Source: Alloscardovia macacae
GTDB lineage: Bacteria; Actinomycetota; Actinomycetes; Actinomycetales; Bifidobacteriaceae
Reading direction: 5' to 3'
DNA length: 64,000 nucleotides
Assembly (NCBI RefSeq): GCF_002259705.1
Contig: NZ_MWWT01000005.1
Coordinates: forward strand, 124,001-188,000
Position numbers and translations under genes: made by a program. Shown piece after piece: positions 43,901-51,174 of the stretch; the stretch's first letter is position 1, and every line of letters starts with the position of its first letter. The notes under the pieces were generated by a model that saw nothing but the letters and a program-made list of their open reading frames with translations, had not been told where the DNA came from and did no database searches.

Positions 43901-44967
43901 AGCTGGGGTCTGCTGGTGCTGTGGAAGCTCACGTGGCTCATCTCATGCTCGAGCAGTATGAGAAGCTTCGCACTGAACCATCTCTCGACGACGGAGTGGA
44001 CACATATCTGAAAGAAGTGACGAATGATCGCCAAGCCAGCGAAATCTTCTCGAACATCGCACACTACTTTGTGCACTCGCATGAGGTGGATTTAGCGACT
44101 GATATAAAGAAACATCGAGAGTATTTACCTCTGACTGGAGTACAAACAGAGAAGGAATTTGATGCGATTATTACGCTCGAGGATATCCGTTATGCCTATA
44201 ACTCGATACCAGATCGTTCCGCATTGAACCGTAAAGATTTTGTTACACTCATGGAACTTCTTGTAGGGGGTATGCCGTCCGGTTTCTCTTCTGATATTCA
44301 GGTCCAGTTGCACGGTTTTATAGACCGAGTTGAAGAGCATGGAAATGTCTTCTATCTTGTGGACTTTAAAACAGGGGAAAAAGGTCATGGGTTTGCGCAG
44401 CAATTCACGAATCTGCAGCTCGTGTGCTACCAACTGGGACTTGTCTTTGACAAGTCGCGTGGCGCGCATGATACGGAAGAAGAGCGTGCAGCACTTCTCG
44501 CTACGGCGCCAGATATACCTATGTCAGTGCTTTTCGATGTAAAGGAAGAAAATGTTCCTGCTTTCTCTTATAGCGAAGGGTTCATGAAGTATCAGCCATC
44601 ACTTTTCGAAGATGGACACCTTGCGTTTTCATCAGCGACGCGCACTCAGTGCCCTCGTCATAGAGCAAAGCTCTGGAAGGGGGTGGCCTTTGAACAAGAT
44701 GTGATAGCTGCACTCGTTGATACCGATCGTATAAGCAGACAAGCCTATGAGCGGATAGCCGATGAACTTTTAGCACAGGATACAGACCGAACCCTATGGG
44801 CGCTGAGTATGATAGCGCGCGTATTTTATGCAGCATCAGCACTGCGCTCGCCGACTATCACTGTGCACGAGGTTCATTCTGAGCATAATACTAAAAACTG
44901 TAAGTATAAGGACATCTGCACAGCATGCGCGAATGCAGAAAACTCGGTTATGGAGGAGTGGCTTTAA
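40933..44967 (+). CDS. adnA: AdnA/AddB-like UvrD-type helicase with Fe-S RecB-family nuclease
   Basis: 1344-residue subunit of a heterodimeric helicase-nuclease for double-strand-break end resection. The N-terminal SF1 motor has Walker A TGAPRSGKTT (27-36), KLLIVDDAQEL (motif II region), LVLLGNPDESVLGFRGA (motif III region) and FLVAMTRASERVH (motif VI region). The C-terminal nuclease has D1144 and K1146 in VDFKTGEK with QLVCYQLG. An Fe-S cluster is indicated by C939/C942 (WGCPIC) and C1323-x5-C1329-x2-C1332. Start 40933 (MHKTSVN) has AAGGAGG. adnB follows 1 nt after the stop. The last ~870 nt (nuclease domain) differ in base composition from the rest of the gene. AdnA versus AddB naming is by gene context. 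Confidence 0.87.
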   Translation: MHKTSVNSVREQVLEALENEEASFLITGAPRSGKTTLALTLAVEGARKFGSECVTLAVSNRVVADEANRTILRELRVSGQRRLATTLSAVAFRILQERQLLLGKTAPRLLNGAEQTAVLHSIFDRHTHHARTGELCETCMLLREYFVGTRSGEDSTTLSLFENYITPVFLLQLRDMFARMNELGASHTLEKDILAAVQTGEVDPQRRHHSEHLALQLRMAYALRAEYVSEIGKLYPDEARFDASRLLREAALSVRDDEGITRSIPKLLIVDDAQELTLAGAFLIGELQKAGTRLVLLGNPDESVLGFRGAFGDFVWDKASRGTEVTSKEGFLPEHFAHLHATRLDLESGYGNPADLNYRETIAARVALNIPAQYPTDIPLPKRAQKFPDENASLVRTSHALDGSADGHLFHSKREETEYLLRQIMAERGEKNRSWNDMAIIVHDNVTARSLGARLQQEGIPVQFSDVSTPLSEDPVVQGLFAPIELGRMSVQDEGLEASIRRISLLIHEFAASPFGRSYAKAGPHHQMNDRHIDALLHAVENVVHAYQSKQAVAQNPEAFEKLAEEWDTICHEWGADRGMDSGALKALLIVGSKEARQEVLSLLHAMDTQQSPDMQMLERMLRMVDAARTSAANEADAIMTLWNVWQAADVAQTWQSKALDFSDFAARLTYNAWLDSAMRLFDYADQKTNVLDVAAFMRHVQGLEIAADSLAELAPVQEALTITTPASTAGRAWAEVWMPGLQQGTWPNLAVRNTMFGADDLADLMLTGSSAKGPRDHMLDVLHAEKRSFLVAMTRASERVHCSAVWDDENAPSDFLFTFMPEVFERVSSLSDAEFTDVPVVHLHDDENADEAEGLSNVSDVIRQARVTLSEEVALGGEELSERGRDALAALVYLREQGYTDADPQTWNFTTEPDEKEKAQDNAPVRLSPSAVESMWGCPICFRLDKKFSGPQGNTTATSFGTLIHDVAEWASSEERLDSQDVYESGMKELGSAGAVEAHVAHLMLEQYEKLRTEPSLDDGVDTYLKEVTNDRQASEIFSNIAHYFVHSHEVDLATDIKKHREYLPLTGVQTEKEFDAIITLEDIRYAYNSIPDRSALNRKDFVTLMELLVGGMPSGFSSDIQVQLHGFIDRVEEHGNVFYLVDFKTGEKGHGFAQQFTNLQLVCYQLGLVFDKSRGAHDTEEERAALLATAPDIPMSVLFDVKEENVPAFSYSEGFMKYQPSLFEDGHLAFSSATRTQCPRHRAKLWKGVAFEQDVIAALVDTDRISRQAYERIADELLAQDTDRTLWALSMIARVFYAASALRSPTITVHEVHSEHNTKNCKYKDICTACANAENSVMEEWL

Positions 44968-44968
44968 T

Positions 44969-47900
44969 ATGGCAGACCAGAAACTCATCCTTACACAGGA
45001 ACAGTCGGACATCGTTCACGCTGGCCTCGACCAGACTATGCTCATCGTAGCAGGTGCAGGCTCAGGTAAGACGTTTACTATGACCCAGCGCATCATAGAA
45101 CTCATCCGCGAGGGTATAGAACCGCAGAAGATACTAGGCCTTACTTTTACGAAGGCAGCAGCTACCGAGCTGCTTACACGTGTCAGTGCTGCAGTGAGTA
45201 AGGAACGTGCTACATCCGGGAATGGAGATGCTGAAGCGGGGGACACAGATGAGGCTGTGGATACTTCCTTCATGAAGCCAGAAGTCTATACCTATGATGC
45301 TTTCTTCCAGAGCATCGTGCGCCAGTATGGCTTGCTCGTGGGTGTGGACCCGAATGCTACTCCACTCAGCGAAGCCGGAGCGTACCAGCTCATGAGTGAT
45401 GTTATTCATGAGGAGATAGAACGTGTAGGTCTGGCGAATGCGGCAGACGATGATGAAGAGAGTGAAAAGATACGACTCGAGGACATCGGCACCTTCTCTA
45501 CTTTTGCGAGTAATGTACTGAACCTTGCTGAAGCTATAGGCTCCAGCGTTATCGACGGTACGTGTACCTCCATGGATGAGGCCATAGACCGTGTGGAGAG
45601 CTGGGATGCGAGCTTCATCGCGCATCTGGATTCCATCGTGAAGAAGGAATATCCAGAAGAGAGGGAATTGGCAGATTTTGGGAAAGAAGCAAAAGATCTG
45701 ACTGCAGCAGCACGCAAAACGGTAAAAAGCTTCGAAAAATGGATGAATGATAAGGGGCGCGATTACCTTGCGCACTTCCTCATAGAGCTGCGCGAAAGCA
45801 CGCGAATGCGCTCGGTCTACTTGCGTTTCGTGCGTCTATTCGTCGCGCAGAAACGCGAGCTGCGTATGGCCCAGTTCTCAGACTTCACCATAGCTACCAT
45901 GCAGCTCGTCCAGCGCTTCCCGTGGATAGGAGAGCAGTACCGTGCGCGTTTCTCGCACGTCTTCCTCGACGAATACCAGGATTCCTCGAGCGTGCAGGCG
46001 AGCCTCATCGTGCAGCTTTTCGCGCCTAGCGGAGCGCTGCGAGAAGAGAACGTTTCACTGACGGCTGTGGGAGATCCCTACCAGGCACTTTATGCGTGGC
46101 GTGGAGCAGCTCCAGGAGCCTTCGCTACATTCCTCAAGGACGTACCTCTGGCGAAAGAGCTGTCGCTGAGCGCGTCTATGCGTAATTCGCGTCTCGTACT
46201 CGATACGGCTAATGAGCTGACAGCTCCACTTCGTCGTGGACACGTGGATAAATATGGAAGGCGAGGTTCTATAAAGCTCGGCGAGGTATCTGTAAAAAAA
46301 CTCAGTGTTCATGAGACTGAGTCGCGTCCAGCAGCAGCCGGGTCCGTGGCCGCAGTGGCATACGCCACAGCGAAGCAGGAGCGCGACGGTGTGGTACGCT
46401 ACGCTCAGGCGGCTGTGGCGAAGAGTAAAGCTGAAAATGCCGCGCGCGAAACTGCCGGAAAACCGAGAAAAGATGGTCCGTATGTGGCTGTACTGCTCAG
46501 GACGAAAATGCATATGGCTGAATATGCTGAAGCACTTCAAAAGGCGGGGCTGCGTGTACAGATGGATGGGGTGAGCTCACTGCTTGAGCGGCCGGATGCG
46601 AAAGACCTGCTGCATACGCTGCGCGCAGTGGCAGATCATAGCGACTCGGTATCCGTTCTGAACCTCCTCGCGAGTACACGCTTCGGTCTGAGTGCGGCAG
46701 ACTTGCAAGCATTCTCGGATACTGTGACAGCATATAATAAGCGTGTGCAGAAGCGACTTCTCGACACCGTGGGGATGGAAGCGCCGAGCCGAGAGAGTGA
46801 TGACGCCTGGAAGATCCAGCCAGTCATCAGCCTCGCAGACGTCCTGCTCATGGACGGCCCTGCACGAGAAAAAATCCTGACGAGTGGGCGTATATCAGCG
46901 GCTGGACTGGCTCAGATTATGCGCTGTGGGGATGCTCTCGCCCGTGTGAATGCAGCAGTCGTATCCGGTCTCGAATCTGTCCTGCGCACTGCTGGATGTG
47001 CACTCGGGCTTGATGTGGACGTGGCTGTGGCGTATGGCCTGACGAGAACTGTTCAGAGTGTTCGTCAGAGTGTTCGTCAGAGTGCTCAGCGGGAGAAAGC
47101 TGAGAAGAGTGGAGAAGTCTCTGCGGCTGCTTCTGCAGCTGCTGCCACCGTGCGTGACGCTCTCCCGGTTTCTAGCGTGGACTCCTTCATAGACCTCGCG
47201 CAGAGCTACACTACCGAGCTGGCCGAAGGTCAGAAGCCTACACTGGCTGGCTTCCTCTCCTGGGTGGATGGGGGGAAGACGTCTGGCGCAGATGGCGTCA
47301 CAGATCCTACCATCATCGGCTCAGCGCATGCGGACGTTCTCCTGTGCACCATACACCATTCGAAGGGCCTGGAGTGGGATAGCGTCATCATTCCGGCCAT
47401 GAATGGAGATACCTTCCCATCGGGCCGAAAGCCGAGCTTGAAAATCATAGACCCGGATCCGAAGGAGGGAGGTTATGAATCGGATGGTTCGTATGTAGCT
47501 ACGGCTCGTACGTGGCTGACTGAGTCTACTGCGGTTCCGTATCCGGTGCATGCCCAGAGTGACGCTTTGTATGGGTTTGCTGCGGATAAGGACGAGTTCG
47601 AGCACTTCGTTCCGGATGCTCGTTCCCTCGAGCGCGTTATCGACGGGAATCTTCGGTGTGACGAAGATGAGCTTCCGAATGCTATGTGTCTTCGCGAAGA
47701 AAGCGCTCAGGTCATTCTCGAGGAAGAACGACGCCTCATTTACGTAGCTGTCACACGCGCTCGCCGAGATGTGTTCATGACGTCATCGTGTGCGCAGAAC
47801 GACCCTCTGACGGATGCCTATGAGCCCGTTCGGTACACCCCTGCGGATGCTTCTCGACCTGCTGACTCTAAGTGCCAGAAAGTCGCACCATCTCAGGTAT

Positions 47901-49042
47901 CCGCGTTCTGGAAGGAGGCGTATACCTATCTGAAGGGGCTTGAAGGTGCAGTATGTGTGGAAACGGAAAGTTTAGACGATTCACCTTTAGGCGTTTTCGC
48001 GGGCCAGGATGCTGCTGAGTATGCGGCAGCTACCGTGCAGGCTGCTTTCGACGCGTCCGAGACTGCAGTGCCGGCTGTGGCATCTGCTGAGTTCGCGCAT
48101 CCTCGGTCAATTCATCCTCACCTTTCCACCCCTCTCCAGCAGACGGCTCGTTTGGTTTCTGATGAGACTCTGACGGATACGGGTGAAGCTGGCTCTTTGC
48201 GTGAGATCGCTGAGCGTGCGGCGGCTACTGCGGTGAGTCTCGGACTGGCACACAGTTCCTCTGCTCACGAGCAGAGAGAGAGTATTTTCGAGCGTGCTCG
48301 GCGCATCGAGTCTGAACGTCATACCTCCGTCACGCGCGTTCAGCGTGAACTCGTAGAGGGCAGAGATGATGACTACATTCGTTCACGCGCTATAGTGCGC
48401 CCAGTGCCGAATCTAGCTTTGTATGATTCGACACGCGGAGCAGGTGAGGGAAGTGCCGCAGACCGAGGTACTCAGTTCCATGCTTTTGCTGAGCGCTACC
48501 TGAAGGCTGAGAGCTTAGAAGCACGTGAAGTACTGCTTTCTGATGCCTTCGAGGATACGCAGATGGAAGAGTGGAGGCAGCGTTTTGTGTCTGCGCCATT
48601 TGATCCAGATGTGTGCGAAGGTGCGGAGATTCCATTCGCCTATGCGCCATCAGGGCTCGATGCCGATGAGCGCCCTGCTCGCACAGTAGTGGGCGTTATC
48701 GATGCAGTCTTCGCCGGAGCTTTAGTGCCAGATTCTCCGCTGGCCGCAGCAGCAGCGGCTCGAGGCCGGGAGATTCGCTACACCGTCATCGACTGGAAGA
48801 CAGGTCACCGGCCTGTATCGGATGCAGAAGTAGATGCGAAGCTTCTTCAGGTGGATATGTATCGGGAGATTTATGCCACTTTGCGAGGCGTCTCTATAGA
48901 CGAGGTCGATGCCGCACTCTACTACGTGAGCGAACCGGATCCTGAGAAGCGTACTATCAGCGCTCGTGTGAAGTCTCGTGACGAAATCGAGTCGCTGCTG
49001 CGCGCAGATGTAAGCACTGTGCTCACGATGAGGGAAGGATAG
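44969..49042 (+). CDS. adnB: AdnB/AddA-like UvrD-type helicase-nuclease
   Basis: 1357-residue partner of the preceding gene. The SF1A motor is canonical: Q-motif LTQEQSDIV, Walker A VAGAGSGKTFT (near 30), DEYQD (motif II), VGDPYQALYAWRG (motif III), IHHSKGLEWDSVIIP (motif V) and RRLIYVAVTRAR (motif VI). The C-terminal RecB-type nuclease has D1275 and K1277 in VIDWKTGH and QVDMYREI; no Fe-S cysteines are seen. Start at 44969 (MADQKLIL) with GGAGG in the end of adnA. The two-gene layout with nucleases in both subunits fits actinobacterial AdnAB, which replaces RecBCD/AddAB. A large insertion-like, Ser/Ala-rich segment lies around residues 690-760. Confidence 0.89.
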   Translation: MADQKLILTQEQSDIVHAGLDQTMLIVAGAGSGKTFTMTQRIIELIREGIEPQKILGLTFTKAAATELLTRVSAAVSKERATSGNGDAEAGDTDEAVDTSFMKPEVYTYDAFFQSIVRQYGLLVGVDPNATPLSEAGAYQLMSDVIHEEIERVGLANAADDDEESEKIRLEDIGTFSTFASNVLNLAEAIGSSVIDGTCTSMDEAIDRVESWDASFIAHLDSIVKKEYPEERELADFGKEAKDLTAAARKTVKSFEKWMNDKGRDYLAHFLIELRESTRMRSVYLRFVRLFVAQKRELRMAQFSDFTIATMQLVQRFPWIGEQYRARFSHVFLDEYQDSSSVQASLIVQLFAPSGALREENVSLTAVGDPYQALYAWRGAAPGAFATFLKDVPLAKELSLSASMRNSRLVLDTANELTAPLRRGHVDKYGRRGSIKLGEVSVKKLSVHETESRPAAAGSVAAVAYATAKQERDGVVRYAQAAVAKSKAENAARETAGKPRKDGPYVAVLLRTKMHMAEYAEALQKAGLRVQMDGVSSLLERPDAKDLLHTLRAVADHSDSVSVLNLLASTRFGLSAADLQAFSDTVTAYNKRVQKRLLDTVGMEAPSRESDDAWKIQPVISLADVLLMDGPAREKILTSGRISAAGLAQIMRCGDALARVNAAVVSGLESVLRTAGCALGLDVDVAVAYGLTRTVQSVRQSVRQSAQREKAEKSGEVSAAASAAAATVRDALPVSSVDSFIDLAQSYTTELAEGQKPTLAGFLSWVDGGKTSGADGVTDPTIIGSAHADVLLCTIHHSKGLEWDSVIIPAMNGDTFPSGRKPSLKIIDPDPKEGGYESDGSYVATARTWLTESTAVPYPVHAQSDALYGFAADKDEFEHFVPDARSLERVIDGNLRCDEDELPNAMCLREESAQVILEEERRLIYVAVTRARRDVFMTSSCAQNDPLTDAYEPVRYTPADASRPADSKCQKVAPSQVSAFWKEAYTYLKGLEGAVCVETESLDDSPLGVFAGQDAAEYAAATVQAAFDASETAVPAVASAEFAHPRSIHPHLSTPLQQTARLVSDETLTDTGEAGSLREIAERAAATAVSLGLAHSSSAHEQRESIFERARRIESERHTSVTRVQRELVEGRDDDYIRSRAIVRPVPNLALYDSTRGAGEGSAADRGTQFHAFAERYLKAESLEAREVLLSDAFEDTQMEEWRQRFVSAPFDPDVCEGAEIPFAYAPSGLDADERPARTVVGVIDAVFAGALVPDSPLAAAAAARGREIRYTVIDWKTGHRPVSDAEVDAKLLQVDMYREIYATLRGVSIDEVDAALYYVSEPDPEKRTISARVKSRDEIESLLRADVSTVLTMREG

Positions 49043-49623
49043 GCCTTCCAGGATGTGAGATTTGAGGGGCTGAGATAGATGGGCTGAAATGCATAAGTTC
49101 TCTTCCGCGGACACGGCGCTCTTCCGCACGCCCGGTTTTGCGGTATCCGTGTGAGGGCTCGCCTTGCGCAGGACCTCACAAGAAAAATGAGATCATGCAG
49201 TATGCCCGTCTTCTCCAGTCCCTGTCTACTATTTCACTGCGGCGGTTCCCTACAGGCTTGTAAGGAACCTTCGCTTCTCTCTATGCACTCGAGGTTTTGC
49301 ATTTCGTCCCACGAGAGAAAATGGACGGCAGAAAGCATCCGCGAAAAACCGCGCCTTACTCTGCTGACCATATGCGCGTCACCTGTACGCAATGGGCTGA
49401 AATGCAAAAACGTATTTCAGCAGCTCAGCCGGGACTTTCACCCCCAGAACCCGCCCCGCCATCCGCTCCGCCCGTCGCGCTGGTCCCATCCGCCCCGCTT
49501 TATCCGGGAAGACCCTAAGATTTCCCTGAATATGGTCCTCAACGTACCGTTTCGTAATAAAACGCTCCTACCATGGGATGTGAACAAAGCGAAAGCGTCA
49601 GAAAGACAGAGAGGTGGAGCGAG
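49043..49623. other. Gene-free stretch with three copies of a 16-bp motif
   Basis: 581 bp without a convincing gene. It holds a hairpin GGTTCC...GGAACC (49244-49269). It also holds motif copies GGGCTGAAATGCATAA (49081-49096, plus), GGGCTGAAATGCAAAA (49394-49409, plus) and GGGACGAAATGCAAAA (minus strand, 49295-49310). No tRNA or known riboswitch is recognised. Confidence 0.6.
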
Positions 49624-51174
49624 GTGAACGCATCGCCGGTATATCAGATATATCAATGGCTGTCCGACATGAACACATGGTGGCTAAACACGCATATCGA
49701 TGGTGGATGGGTCATGTGGGGGAGCATGGGAATCGTGGCCGTCCTCGTCCTTTCTCTTCTGCCCTTAAGGATGGGGGTATATCGACCGAGCGCGCGTGTT
49801 TCGCGAAGCGTCCCTCTACGAAGCGTCTCGCCCACAGCTTCGCGAAGTGTCTCGCCCTACCACGCCTTCCTCCGTCAGTTTTTCTGGACTATCGTCGCCG
49901 GTGCAGTAGGCTGGGCCATCGCGTGGCTTCTCTCGGACGTTATCGTAGCGTTCGGTGTGAGCCTCGGCCGTAAGATCACCCTGCGTGTCGCTCTCGGCAG
50001 TGCGCTCATCGGCTTTGCGCTCGTCTCGGTTCGTATTCACCGTTCGTGGCGCCGCGTGCTCGCCGTCCTGCTCGTGCCGGCCGCCATTCTCCTGAGTGCC
50101 TTGCAGATAAACGCCGTCTATGGCCAGTATCCCACTGTTCGGACTCTCCTCGGCGTCGAACATTTCGAGCGTGCGTCCAGTTTTCCTGTGGTCAATTCTT
50201 CCATCACGGACTACCTCTCCTCCTCGTCGTCCGTCCCATCGCGCGGGCGTATAAACAGTGTGGATATTCCTGCCACGACGTCGCATTTTCGCGCACGTAC
50301 AGCTGTCGTCTACCTTCCACCGGCAGTTCTGGGGAAGAAAGTGCCAGATATGCCTGTTCTCCTCGTTCTGTCTGGACAGCCGGGGAATCCAGATACCTTC
50401 TTTACCGCCGGACAGATAGGTGCACTCGCAGACGCGTATGCGAAGACACACCATGGTCTCGCGCCCGTTATCGTCTCGCCAGATCAGCTTGGTGCTCGCT
50501 TCCATAACACTCTGTGCGCGAATACTCGCCCGTATGGGAATGCAGAAACGTACTTAACTCAGGACGTTATCCGCTGGATAGAAAGTACTCTTCCCGTGAC
50601 GAAAGATCATACGAAGTGGGGGCTTGCGGGCTTCTCCCAAGGCGGGACATGCTCTGTTCAGCTGGGGCCTACATACCCACAGCTGTTCTCACACATCATC
50701 GACGTGTCTGGCGAGCTCTCGCCAAATGCTGGCTCAGAATCCACTATGATTCAGGATTATTTCGGCGGAGATAAAGCAGTATATGAGGCGCACATACCGC
50801 AGAATGCCTTCGCGAAGTATGCCAGTTCTTCCTTTGCATCTACAGAGATTCCGCAGCACACCATTATCCTCGCAGCAGGTGAGCTCGACCCTCTCGCACA
50901 GCGAAATGAGGTAGCTATCAGCCGTTTTGCCGCAAAAGCAGGATGGTCCGTATCTTCCGTCCTTGCTAAAAAGTCTGGCCACGACTGGCAGACGGTGCGA
51001 GCAGTAATGCGCTATGGGCTCGATATCTTCGGGTATGAGACAGGCTTGTCTTCGTCGGTGGAGGCTAAGCTAGGCGGGCAGATACTGAACAAACCGAAGC
51101 TTTCGGATTATCCAGACCTCCAGCCTCTTCCCGAAGCAGCACAGACTCAGAATCCCCAGAAAGAAGTGAGATAA
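49624..51174 (+). CDS. Membrane-anchored alpha/beta hydrolase (esterase family)
   Basis: About 516 residues. Three or four transmembrane helices are in the first ~170 residues (WVMWGSMGIVAVLVLSLLPL; FFWTIVAGAVGWAIAWLLSDVIVAF; VALGSALIGFALVSV; VLAVLLVPAAILLSALQINAV). An extracytoplasmic esterase/tannase-like hydrolase domain follows, with nucleophile GFSQGG, LAAGELDPLAQ (acid region) and KKSGHDWQTV (His). It overlaps the mprF-like gene by one base (TAATG). In other actinobacteria and enterococci, hydrolases beside aminoacyl-PG synthases remove the amino acid from phosphatidylglycerol; that role is inferred here. The GTG at 49624 is chosen for its GAGGTGGAG upstream; ATG at 49573 is possible. 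Confidence 0.72.
   Translation: MNASPVYQIYQWLSDMNTWWLNTHIDGGWVMWGSMGIVAVLVLSLLPLRMGVYRPSARVSRSVPLRSVSPTASRSVSPYHAFLRQFFWTIVAGAVGWAIAWLLSDVIVAFGVSLGRKITLRVALGSALIGFALVSVRIHRSWRRVLAVLLVPAAILLSALQINAVYGQYPTVRTLLGVEHFERASSFPVVNSSITDYLSSSSSVPSRGRINSVDIPATTSHFRARTAVVYLPPAVLGKKVPDMPVLLVLSGQPGNPDTFFTAGQIGALADAYAKTHHGLAPVIVSPDQLGARFHNTLCANTRPYGNAETYLTQDVIRWIESTLPVTKDHTKWGLAGFSQGGTCSVQLGPTYPQLFSHIIDVSGELSPNAGSESTMIQDYFGGDKAVYEAHIPQNAFAKYASSSFASTEIPQHTIILAAGELDPLAQRNEVAISRFAAKAGWSVSSVLAKKSGHDWQTVRAVMRYGLDIFGYETGLSSSVEAKLGGQILNKPKLSDYPDLQPLPEAAQTQNPQKEVR

Noticed and set aside
49151..49627. 158-codon plus-strand open frame before the membrane hydrolase
   Set aside because: Composition is not protein-like (Arg/Pro/Cys-rich), no ribosome site, and it overlaps the repeated motif and hairpin.
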